Assembly (NCBI GenBank): GCA_032718475.1
Contig: JAUCBJ010000225.1
Coordinates: 1 to 64,000, forward strand
Length of the DNA: 64,000 bases
Source of the DNA: Nemertoderma westbladi
Taxonomy: Eukaryota; Xenacoelomorpha; Nemertodermatida; Nemertodermatidae
Direction: 5' to 3'
Below, one piece after another: positions 54,193 to 64,000 of the stretch. A model generated the notes under the pieces. It did no database searches and was not told the origin of the DNA. It worked only from the letters and a program-made list of their open reading frames with translations. The translations under genes were made by a program, and so were the position numbers. Position 1 is the first letter of the stretch. Each line of letters starts with the position of its first letter.

Positions 54193-55420
54193 AGTTACCT
54201 AAGACAAATTTGGTACATTTCGGTTTGGTGCAATTTAGGAAATAGATAGAAAGTTAATTATTGAGTGGATGTCTGAGGAAGGAAAGCTTTTATCCAGCCA
54301 TCCATTATAACTGTTTACATAGAATCTATTGTTAATTTGACATTGTTATCCTACCACTAATAATCAATTCTATTTTCTCTTTAATATTCCTGTGCGAATC
54401 TGTGTAGTACAGTAGAATAATTAATTACATTTGGGATATTGAGCTATGGAGTATTTAATTTATATTACTCATTTCCAATTTGTATAATATTAAAAAACAT
54501 TTCATAAAAAAAAACACTATAAATATGTAGAATTTGGTGTTAAGAGGGGGGTAGTCCAACCATAAAGTGTACACTCCAGTAAAATACTTTTATCTTCGCT
54601 TGTAATTAACATATAATCTCGTCCATTGGTTGTTTGTGTACCTAAGAAGATAGAGAAATTTGTAAAAACCTTTAAAATATTTGTTGTGCCTGTTAGTAAG
54701 ATATTAAAACGAAAAGTAAAAAAATGTTACCCGCTTAGCAATTTCTATTGAATGTTAAACCTTGAAGTTTGGGCTAAATGTTTGTATCATATGAGTGCAC
54801 ATAGTTACCATTTATTAAGAAAATAGATTTTTTTTTTTAATTACTTAATTTGAAAAACTTCCCAATAGAGTATTTATCAATACCGCTTAATATATCAAAA
54901 TTAACTGCTGATTTGGAATCAGCGTTAAATACAACAGTAATTCAGATGGACATATTTCAAAATTTCGAATTTTTGACCCAAATTCAACTACCCCCCCCCC
55001 CCCCCATAAAATAAACAATCACCCAATGTATATACTATATACTATACTATACTATATACTATATTGTGTTTCATTGACTACCTAACTTGTTTATTTAACT
55101 GCCTATAATTTTACATTGTAGTTTTTGCCATTTATTTGGTGTCTACGTTGTATCATTTTCTAATATTAGTACCTATTGATTTCGTCTCCCCTTTTCTACG
55201 GTATTTATGTCCTGTAGGGCGGGTCATTCTATGTGTGTTTAGAAGGATCATAATTCACAATATTATACTTTATAATAGAAAATTTCAAGAAAATTATAAA
55301 TGTTATTATTTAAATAAACGGACGTCATATCCAGGCCGATTGATTCACAACTGGATATTTTAATGATCCTGGTATGACGATGTTATCAAGATAAGTGAGA
55401 AGCAGGTCAATGTTATGTGA
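54193..55420. other. AT-rich intergenic DNA
   Basis: No gene, repeat family or exon recognised. Contains a C-run at about 54986-55002 and short TATACTA-type repeats near 55027-55065. Confidence 0.5.
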
Positions 55421-57559
55421 ATCCAATATTGTGTACCATCTCAATACTTTGTACCATCTCAATACTTTGTACCATCTCAATACTTTGTACCATCTCAATA
55501 CTTTGTACCATCTCAATACTTTGTACCATCAATACTCACTTACTTGCATGGCGCATCCAATATTGTGAACCATCTCAATACTTTGTACCATCTCAATACT
55601 TTGTACCATCTCAATACTTTGTACCATCTCAATAGTTTGTACCATCTCAATACTTTGTACCATCTCAATACTTATTGTGTACCATCTCAATACTTTGTAC
55701 CATCTCAATACTTTGCACCATCTCAATACTTTGTACCATCTCAATACTTTGTACCATCTCAATACTTTGTACAATCACAATACTTACTTGCGTGACACAT
55801 CCAATATTGTGTACCATCTCAATACTTTGTACCATCTCAATACTTTGTACCATCTCAATAGTTTGTACCATCTCAATACTTTGTACCATCTCAATACTTA
55901 CTTGCGTGGCACATCCAATATTGTGTACCATCTCAATACTTTGTACCATCTCAATACTTTGTACCATCTCAATACTTTGTACCATCTCAAAACTTTGTAC
56001 CATCTCAATACTTACTTGCGTGGCACATCCAATATTGTGTACCATCTCAATACTTTGTACCATCTCAATACTTTGTACCATCTCAATACGTTGTACCATC
56101 TCAATACTTTGTACCATCTCAATAGTTTGTACCATCTCAATACTTTGTACCATCTCAATACTTAGTTGTGTGGCACATCCAATATTGTGTACCATCTCAA
56201 TACTTTGTACCATCTCAATACTTTGTACCATCTCAATACTTACTTGCGTGGCACATCCAATATTGTGTACAATCTCAATACTTTGTACCATCTCAATACT
56301 TTGTACAATCTCAATACTTACTTGCGTGGCACTTCCAATATTGTGTACCATCTCAATACTTTGTACCATCTCAATACTTTGTACCATCTCAATACTTTGT
56401 ACCATCTCAATACTTACTTGCGTGGCACATCCAATATTGTGTACCATCTCAATACTTTGTACCATCTCAATAATTTGTACCATCTCAATACTTTGTATCA
56501 TCTCAATACTTTGTACCATCTCAATACTTTGTACCATCTCAATACTTTGTACAATCTCAATACTTTGTACCATCTCAATACATTGTACCATCTCAATACT
56601 TTGTACCATCTCAATACTTTGTACCATCTCAATACTTTGTACCATCTCAATACTTTGTACCATCTCAATACTTTGTACAATCTCAATACTTTGTACCATC
56701 TCAATATTTTGTATCATCTCAATACTTTGTACCATCTCAATACTTTGTATCATCTCAATACTTTGTACCATCTCAATACTTTGTACAATCTCAATACTTT
56801 GTACCATCTCAATACATTGTACCATCTCAATACTTTGTACCATCTCAATACTTTGTACCATCTCAATACTTTGTACCATATCAATACTCATTGTGTACCA
56901 TCTCAATACTTTGTACCATCTCAATACATTGTACCATCTCAATACTTTGTACCATCTCAATACTTTGTACCATCTCAATACTTTGTACCATCTCAATACT
57001 TTGTACAATCTCAATACTTTGTACCATCTCAATACATTGTACCATCTCAATACTTTGTACCATCTCAATACTTTGTACCATCTCAATACTTTGTACCATA
57101 TCAATACTTATTGTGTACCATCTCAATACTTTGTACCATCTCAATACATTGTACCATCTCAATATTTTGTATCATCTCAATACTTTGTACCATCTCAATA
57201 CTTTGTATCATCTCAATACTTTGTACCATCTCAATACTTTGTACCATATCAATACTTATTGTGTACCATATCTCAATACTTTGTACCATCTCAATACTTT
57301 GTACCATCTCAATACTTTGTACCATGTCAATACTTTGTACCATCTCAATACTTACTTGCGTGGCACATCCAATATTGTGTACCATCTCAATACTTTGTAC
57401 CATCTCAATACTTTGTACCATCTCAATACTTACTTGCGTGGCACATCCAATATTGTGTACCATCTCAAAACTTTGTACCATCTCAATACTTTGTACCATC
57501 TCAATACTTTGTACCATCTCAATACTTACTTGCGTGGCATATCCAATATTGTGTACCAT
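55421..57559. repeat. 18-bp satellite array with periodic spacer
   Basis: About 2.1 kb of an 18-bp unit (CTTTGTACCATCTCAATA), broken at irregular intervals by about a dozen copies of a 41-45-bp spacer (ACTTGCGTGGCACATCCAAT, then ATTGTG). A few sites have a shorter ATTGTG-only junction. Because 18 is divisible by three and the unit lacks stops in several frames, very long open frames (up to 645 and 479 codons) appear on both strands; they are not genes. Confidence 0.9.
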
Positions 57560-57972
57560 TCATATTATTCTGCTCAACTGTTAAGATTTACAGATCCCGG
57601 GCAGCTAATTAATGTCAGACCAAGTTATCCCTGACATACACGTTCGTGGGGCTTTCGCGCAGGACAATGCTCAGTTACGAGATACAGATTAATATTGAGC
57701 GATTCTACTGTATCAAAAACTCGGTATCTAAGAAATTTAACCAAACACCAGTAAGTCAAAGAGAGGGAAAAGCCCTCTTTCCCTTTATTTTTAATATAAC
57801 ACAAAATACAACTGGGAGAGATTCACAAATATACAAACAGCACAAATTTCTAGCAAAAATAATTAATGTTAGCATATTATTTAATTTATTTACTTAACCA
57901 ACAGAGAAATCAATGGTAACAAGTTATTGGTAACTTTTCGAAAGATATCTACTTCTCAGGTCATTTAACTAA
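57560..57972. other. Spacer after the satellite
   Basis: Nothing recognised; the short ORF at 57646-57897 has no visible family features. Confidence 0.4.
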
Positions 57973-58287
57973 ACAACGCGTAAAAACCTTCTGACCAAGC
58001 TTCGTAGCTTGAAATCTGCTAAACTAATATACTCTGCGTCCACGTTTAATGGCAATGTCATCGCGCGTATCTCAGACCACGGCAAACGCCTCACCATTCG
58101 ATCTTTATCTGACTACGAACGTCTCAAGTCGAAGGTTTCCGGTGCAGAAATCCCTCCTCTTGGCAATGTCGTGAAAATAGACCAACCACGAGCGAGTGAT
58201 ACCACCCAACCCAACGCTACGCAGCCACGGCGCACTGGCACCCGTAAATCCAACCGTACCGACTCCCTAACGGAGGGCATCGAGTGA
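57973..58287 (+). pseudogene. LINE ORF1 C-terminal fragment
   Basis: An open stretch whose translation (KLRSLKSAKLIYSASTF, NGNVIARISD, RLTIRSLSDYERLK) has the pattern of the small C-terminal domain that ends the ORF1 of CR1/Jockey-type LINEs: a basic helix, an aromatic-T-x-NG strand, then an I-x-SLxDYxRL helix. It ends with a Ser/Thr/Arg-rich tail. There is no ATG at its beginning and no RT follows, so it is a remnant. Confidence 0.45.
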
Positions 58288-59411
58288 TTCTATTAGCTAA
58301 CATTGTTAGCAACAGCCATGCCCGTTATCCACCTTACCGCCGCTCTAGAGTTTTTTTTTATTCTGTAATAATAGCGAGATCTCCTCACTGGTGTAGAGTT
58401 TATTTTGTTTTTACTGTTACTTTGTTCTTTGTACTTGTAACTTTGTTCTCTAAGAAAAGAGCTTTCGAATGAGCCTAAAACGAACTTCGTACGACCACTA
58501 GAACTGGAGATTATACATTTTGAAGATCTCCGATGACCGATAAGTCTATTCCGTGTAATCCCGCAAATACCGCAGAGTCGCTTATTCGAGTCCCGTCTTC
58601 ATTCCGGAGACTTGAAGTTGTCTTATAAACTGACAAGTAGGTCCAATAATCATAAAAAAATACCTTCGCAATTAAAATTTTGTGCTCTTTCTCGTGTAGA
58701 CATCCAATTGGCACCACTGGGCACAGAAATTTGCAGAAATTGAATGCAAACCCCAAACTTCATCTCCTTTACCAATATCGCGATATATCGGAGCCAGTAT
58801 CTTCTATCCCAGATATCTCGAAAAGTAAGCAAGATATGGGAAAACGGTTTCCATATTTGGATTCAGCATGAAATTCTGCATCAGATAGGATATGTTTCAA
58901 AAATTCGTGTTTTTGGTCAGAAAATGCGCTACTCCCCCCCCCTTAACCTCGACCGTTCATAACCACGCAACCCGGAGACAGTAACAGTCAAGTAAAAGCT
59001 TTTTGTTCTGTCTGATAATCAATTAGTGTGAGGGTAGTCCCGGTGGTGTACGAAAAAATTTCTAGACAACTTCAAACTATAAATATTATGTTGTAATCAT
59101 CTAATGAATTATAAAAGCAGTTGTGATGATAGAAGATAGAGAGCAGTTAGCGAAATGATTATTTTGTTCTATCGGAATGAGTAGTCGGAGTCTCAGGGAG
59201 GAGTCGAGGTGTCTATTGATTAATAATAATAAGAGCAGTTGTCATGAATTCAATACAATCGCGCACAAGAAGTGATAAGATAAATTCGTTCTTATTTTTG
59301 TAATAAATAAAACAAGTTGAGATGTTTCAAAGTAAACCGCGATTAACAATTTACACTGTCCAATGTAAACCACGATATTAATTAAATACAACAATTATAT
59401 TATTATTATAA
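58288..59411. other. Intergenic DNA with no recognised feature
   Basis: Short ORFs on both strands overlap one another and show no conserved motif. A C-run lies near 58934-58943. Confidence 0.4.
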
Positions 59412-60487
59412 CAGATTTTTATATTTCAAGCTATAATGTTAGCCTTATGGAGAATCATTATGAGGCTGAGTAAACATTCAGCCTTATAAGCATACAGCCT
59501 CCACATTATTAATGTTGGTACAAAGATTTCAAAATAAAACAATAATGCGATGAGAGCATATGTAGTACAATACACTGTGTAGCCAACAAATGTGTAACTA
59601 ACAGTCATTTAGCTTGCACTGGCTACTGGCTACTGGCTACTGGCTACTGGCTACTGGCTACTGGCTACTGTCACTGGCTACTGGCTACTGGCTACTGGCT
59701 ACTGGCTACTGGCTACTGGCTACTGGCTACTGGCTACTGGCTACTGGCTACTGACTACTGGCTACTGGCTACTGGCTACTGGCTACTGGCTACTGGCTAC
59801 TGGCTACTGGCTACTGGCTACTGGCTACTGGCTACTGGCTACTGGCTACTGGCTACTGGCTACTGGCTACTGGCTACTGGCTACTGGCTACTGACCTAGA
59901 GCGAAAACGGCTCTAACGATTTTGATGAAATTTTGCATGAACCATGAAAATAGATTTCTAAGGGTACTTGTGAAATCGCGGTGTAAATTGAAACATCTCA
60001 ACGTGTTTTATTTCGAAAAATAGACCCAAAACACGAAAATTACCATAGGCGCAATGATAAAACACCAGCTGGCACTCATGAAGAATGTACAGAGATGGCC
60101 TAGTAATGCTATTCAATAGAGGAAAGGCCAACTAATTTCAACTCAACTCGAGTGAGATTAGCTCGCATTGTTTGTACAGGACAAACAAACCTCGTCTGTC
60201 ATAGACAGAGTGTAAGTCATAGAACAATTACACCATCTGGTTTGGTAACTAAATTCCTTTGTCCTACCTACCGCGTAGGTCAGCATTAGTTGAATGGACA
60301 GAACTTTTCACACCATCTGGTTTGTCTCAACTAAAATACATTGCGTGTAATTGTTTTATTTATAAATCTTTTGGCCCACATTAATACTATAGGCCTAGAG
60401 ACTGTATGTTTAAAAGGCTGTATGTTTACTCAGCTTCATGATTCTCCATAGGCTAACATTATAGTTTGAAATGTAAAAATCACTGCT
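59412..60487. mobile_element. Inverted-repeat (foldback/MITE-like) element
   Basis: About 150 bp at 59412-59565 (CTATAATGTTAGCCTTATGG, then AGAATCAT) recurs in inverted form at about 60340-60487 (ATGATTCTCCATAGGCTAAC). The arms are imperfect. They enclose about 0.8 kb with a 7-bp microsatellite and no transposase. No target duplication could be fixed. Confidence 0.5.
59617..59893. repeat. 7-bp microsatellite (CTGGCTA)n
   Basis: About 39 near-perfect heptamers with one interruption (CTGTCA near 59667) and one CTGACTA variant (near 59752). Confidence 0.9.
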
Positions 60488-60630
60488 TATTATCTATATC
60501 AGGTTACTCACTGTTGATTGCAAAATATTTTATTGATGGATTACTCTGTCAGACAGAGACTTCAGAACATTGTAGAGGGAATTTACTTTAGTTTACTCTA
60601 TTGAGCGTTGCCAAGTTACAGAGTGGTATC

Positions 60631-61258
60631 TGTTCGCGCTTTTAGACCTTTAGCAGTTTAACCTGCCAATTTTAGTTGTTTAGTTGTTTAGTTTAGTTGT
60701 TTTAGAAGCCAGTCTGTGCGCGATCATTCACCCACAGTTAAGGGAGACTGGATTCGGATGCTTTGATAGTGATTGCAGTGTAGACCTACTGTATTATTCG
60801 ATTGATCGTTAATATATAATCTCTGACAATATATTTACTTTCGGGGAAATATTAACAGTTCCTTTAGGACGTGGCGCTTTAAGTATAAAAACAGAGTTAT
60901 GACTTATACTAATCACAACTAGATGGCTACTGAGTTTCGTAAATAGCGCATTCTTTAGGAGATGCTTTATTAACCTTCACACTACTTCACACGACTTCAC
61001 ACTATTTCGCACTGATCTGCCGACCGTCACTGAATTTGATCATATATAAGGAGGATCGCAACTGACACATGTAGGGATTATGAAATAGCATTTAATTCAC
61101 ACAAAAAACCACTATAATGTAAGTCGCAGTTGCTACCGGTAAACCTGTTCCTCTCACCTTCAGTAATCAAGAAGATTGGGGGTTTTATGATTATTTATCG
61201 GTATTCTCCAAATATAACAGCAATATCCATTAACATAACACCAATTAATAACAGAAGT
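60631..61258 (-). repeat. Old BEL/Pao LTR fragment, interrupted by delta
   Basis: Starts TGTTCGCGCTTTTAGACC (the 3' end of an LTR in inverse orientation) and runs through the GCATT hairpin block to 61258, where the delta LTR begins. Delta apparently inserted into this older LTR; GAAGT at 61254-61258 would be its target duplication, but the other side is outside the window. Confidence 0.65.
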
Positions 61259-62528
61259 TGTACGCGCTTTTGAAGACCTTTAGCAGTTTAACCTGCCAAA
61301 ATTTATATGTCTTTTGGTTTACAAATATACTTTAGAAGACGACAAATATTTAATACCAATAAACACAACATTAGCAGAAGCCAGCCTAGTGCGCGTCCAT
61401 TCACCCGCTGGATAATCCCGGGAGACTGGATTCTGTCGGCTTAGATTATTATTGCAGTGAAGCTTACGGTATTGTATTATTCGATTGATCATTAATAATT
61501 AATTTCTGACTAATATTATTCACTTTCGGGAAATATTAACAGTTCCTTTTGGACGTGGCGCTCTATCTAAGTAAACAGAGATATGACTTATACTAATCAC
61601 AACGGTAAGTCGGTAAGGCTTATGATTCACGTATGAGGCGCATTCTTTAGGAAATGCTTAGTTATCAGCCACAATCATGCACACTACCGGTAACGCACAA
61701 TACTGCTCACTAATTTGCCGACCGTCAATGAATTTTATCATATATAAAGAGAATAGCAACGGACTCATGTAGGGCTTATCAAATAGCATTAAATTCAATA
61801 CACACCACAATAATATAAGTCGCAATCGCTATATATATAACCCGCCTCTCTAACCTGTAGTGTATCAAGAAAATTGGGAAATTTGGGTTCTTTATAAATG
61901 TTCTCCAAATAATATTCAATCCACTGATATAAGATATGACAACAGTAAAACATTAAGACGGTAGGTTAAGATATGATATGAACAGATATGTACAGCGATA
62001 TGCACTGATATGGACCGATATGTGAGTTGTTATGAACCGATAACAGTCATACGCTCTATAATCTTAAGCCTACTAATGTTTCTTTCTAGAGCCGTTGTTT
62101 CTGGCTTAGACAGCAATAACAACAAAGTATCAGTAAAAAACTGTAAGACTGAACAATCCCAGTATGATCGGCTCAAAGCTCCACATCGACAGAGAGAATC
62201 GCTCTGATTGGCTGAAGCCAAACAAAGAACCATGCGTCCAATGGCTGTTTCCATTTAAGCAACCAGCTGCTAGATGTCGTAATCTGAATCATCACGGCTA
62301 AGCTGTGTAAAAGTATTTGCCGTATTGCGGGTTTTTTGCCTTACCATGTCCGCTAAAACACGTATATAGCAGAATGACTTTTATGCCCGTTAAAACACCT
62401 GTAACGGTACCTTGCGGGCGAGGGGAATATATATACAGTTAGAGAACCTTTTAGAGTATTCCAGCGCCTGGGGGGGAAACTGGATTGCGAAGCAAAGGGG
62501 CCAGTTATATCCCACAGAAGCTTTTATA
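61259..62528 (-). repeat. 3' LTR of delta
   Basis: Reads TATAAAAGCTTCTG at 62528 (canonical TGTAAAAG with G to A) and ends GCGCGTACA at 61259. Closely related to, but not identical with, the alpha and beta LTRs. Confidence 0.85.
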
Positions 62529-62606
62529 CCGCTCCCAGAAAATGGGATTTGAGTCTATAAAATATACAAAATCACAGTTTCTAATATACGTAAATACTCT
62601 AAACAG

Positions 62607-63656
62607 TTAGTCTTTCTTGCGCGGACGGCGTTTACGCAGTTTTTTAAAGCTAGCCAGAGTCCTTTTCTCTTTGGGGCGAGCCACTTTACAAGGAGGGCTA
62701 TAACTCCTGGGTGAAGGGTGCAATATGATTGCATCAGAGGGTGTAGAATTATGGTCGGTGTATCCGTCAGTCGAAGTACCGGGTTGATTGACATCAACGT
62801 CAGGTGAGAGGGGTCTAACGGCTTTGAGAGCTCGTTTCAAGACAGCCGCTCTTACGGGTCCTTTACGAGTGGTCTGAACGAGGGCCGTGGGTGGACCATA
62901 GGCAGTTAGAAACTTCCGGGGTTTAATGGTCCTTTCCAACTCGCGTTCGCGGGCTCGGTATTCGTAAGGCCGTCGATATACTTCCTGTAACTCGGGGTGT
63001 GAGTTTACAAACAAGTCTCCATAGTCCGGATCCTGACGGATATAATTGATTAAGTTATAGGAATGAAGGTCGCTAGGATTAACACTCCTGAGAAATTTGC
63101 GTACGAATTTGGTTGAAATACATTCTCCGACGCGCTTCAGTAGCTCGTAACTTGATATGCGTGATTTCTGTTCAACCGAAGCGAATAGATAAGGATGGAA
63201 CGCATAAACTCCTTCGTAAGCGCGTCCGGGATAATAGCGATGGCGCGAATCACAATGTAAATCAACGTTCGCTTCCCAAGCTCTGATGTAACGCAGTGTG
63301 ATCATTTCATCTACGCTTTCCAAATCGTGATTAAAAGGGCAGTCGAAACTAGCATGTCCCTTTAGTTGACAATGGTGACATTGAGTCATAAATTGAGGGC
63401 AAACCGCAAAGATATGCAGGTTATTGAGTCTGCAATATGCGCAATAAATTTCCATAGTCGGTTGTTCTTTGAAATAGGAACAGCGGACGTTGGTGTCCAT
63501 GGGCGTATCGTGGTCTCTCGATGCGCATAACCGACAACGTTGCCTAGAAACATAGTTGGCATGTCGATAATCGTACGCAGTGAGACACTGTGGACCTTGA
63601 TACCATTCTAGGATGTAATCGTTGTCGCTGTTCTGGGCGCGATAGGCTGAATCTCC
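62607..63656 (-). pseudogene. ORF Y of delta
   Basis: Open from just after the X stop to 62607; first in-frame ATG at 63500 (297 aa). Same CAYC, CHHC..GH..C knuckle and basic tail as the alpha and beta Y. As in beta, it is in frame with truncated X across the TGA. Confidence 0.65.
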
Positions 63657-64000
63657 TCAGATTCTAGGCATATTGGTTCGTCTTCCCAGTCTGTTACGAA
63701 TAGAATTTTCGTGATCTATTCTCGGTTTATCGTTCCGACTCCGCTGGGTATGATATTTAAATAGAACCATTTCCCTTTCGGTGTCTACATCGTCCGTATC
63801 ATGTAAATCGATAGGATGGCCGGTAGTTAGGAAGTCCATATACGTACTATTACGATGCGTATAGCGCGCGGTGGATTTTCGATAGTCCAATTCACGCGCA
63901 AGTTGCTCTTGGGACATCGGCGGTTCGATATAACGACCATCGTCCTCCGTAATGGTTGGATCGGCTTCACCGCGTATTAAGCTATCCACAAATGCTTGCA
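63657..64000 (-). CDS. Truncated ORF X of delta (5' end beyond window)
   Basis: The visible part begins inside X (LQAFVDSLIRG) and ends NRLGRRTNMPRI then TGA, the same deletion junction as beta at 36713-36717. The start codon lies outside the window. Confidence 0.7.
   Translation of the reverse strand, partial: QAFVDSLIRGEADPTITEDDGRYIEPPMSQEQLARELDYRKSTARYTHRNSTYMDFLTTGHPIDLHDTDDVDTEREMVLFKYHTQRSRNDKPRIDHENSIRNRLGRRTNMPRI

Larger units (their letters stand above)
61259..64000 (-). mobile_element. BEL/Pao copy delta, 3' part
   Basis: On the minus strand: truncated X, then Y, then polypurine GGGAGCGG, then 3' LTR, cut by the window end. The X deletion and the Y frame match beta. Confidence 0.85.

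Noticed and set aside
55665-57634. Open frames of up to 645 codons (plus) and 479 codons (minus)
   Set aside because: They lie wholly in the 18-bp satellite, whose length is divisible by three and whose unit lacks stops; the repeats code equally well on both strands.

Overview
This is genomic DNA from an invertebrate animal. The clues are a spliced UNC13-family host gene (GT-AG introns, AATAAA signal), BEL/Pao LTR retrotransposons, APE-type LINEs, a tRNA-like repeat and large AT-rich satellites. I cannot name the species. Most of the window is transposable elements and tandem repeats.

Layout. 1-8705: minus-strand BEL/Pao copy (called gamma) with an old 5' LTR, a 2.2-kb leader and a gag-protease ORF that has lost RT and the integrase core. 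8706-10293: dispersed repeat 'S', which returns at 42578-44118 and carries a 73-nt tRNA-like segment. 10740-41652: a nest of two BEL/Pao copies. The outer copy (alpha) is bounded by 1266-bp LTRs (10740-12005 and 40387-41652) and a 5-bp target duplication CAGCT. The inner copy (beta, 26998-39116, 1250-bp LTRs) sits inside alpha's third ORF, with target duplication AACTT. With beta removed, alpha is about 18.8 kb: LTR, 2.2-kb leader, gag, protease, RT, RNase H and integrase, a 1.6-kb hairpin-rich spacer, ORF X (about 1065 codons), ORF Y (362 aa), LTR. 44.1-45.4 kb: truncated LINE. 45.9-50.5 kb: nearly complete two-ORF LINE. 50.5-51.1 kb: old LTR fragment. 51.13-53.6 kb: the last four exons of a BAIAP3/Munc13-4-like gene, whose first visible splice acceptor has been copied about 24 times as a 35-bp minisatellite. 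53.7-54.2 kb: 51-bp array. 55.4-57.6 kb: 18-bp satellite. 59.4-60.5 kb: inverted-repeat element around a 7-bp microsatellite. 60.6-64.0 kb: another minus-strand BEL/Pao copy (delta), with Y and a truncated X, inserted into an older LTR.

Main novelty. The BEL/Pao family carries two accessory ORFs after pol. From visible motifs I infer that X contains a DEDD-type 3'-5' exonuclease-like fold, possibly degenerate because the last acidic residue appears to be Ser. X also has a Cys/His cluster. Y is a basic protein with several zinc-binding clusters, including a perfect CCHC knuckle. X has no visible signal peptide or membrane anchor, so it does not look like an envelope. The other copies are deletion derivatives: beta and gamma share one RT-deletion junction including filler DNA, and beta and delta share one X-deletion junction, so non-autonomous sublineages have amplified.

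How the parts work together. Gag, protease, RT/RNase H and integrase would build particles, copy RNA and integrate. Y would bind nucleic acid. X may process RNA or counter host silencing, which is speculation. The host gene is a vesicle-priming C2-domain protein. Its intron carries the decoy-acceptor minisatellite, and the DNA upstream of it, perhaps the same intron, is filled with the elements listed.
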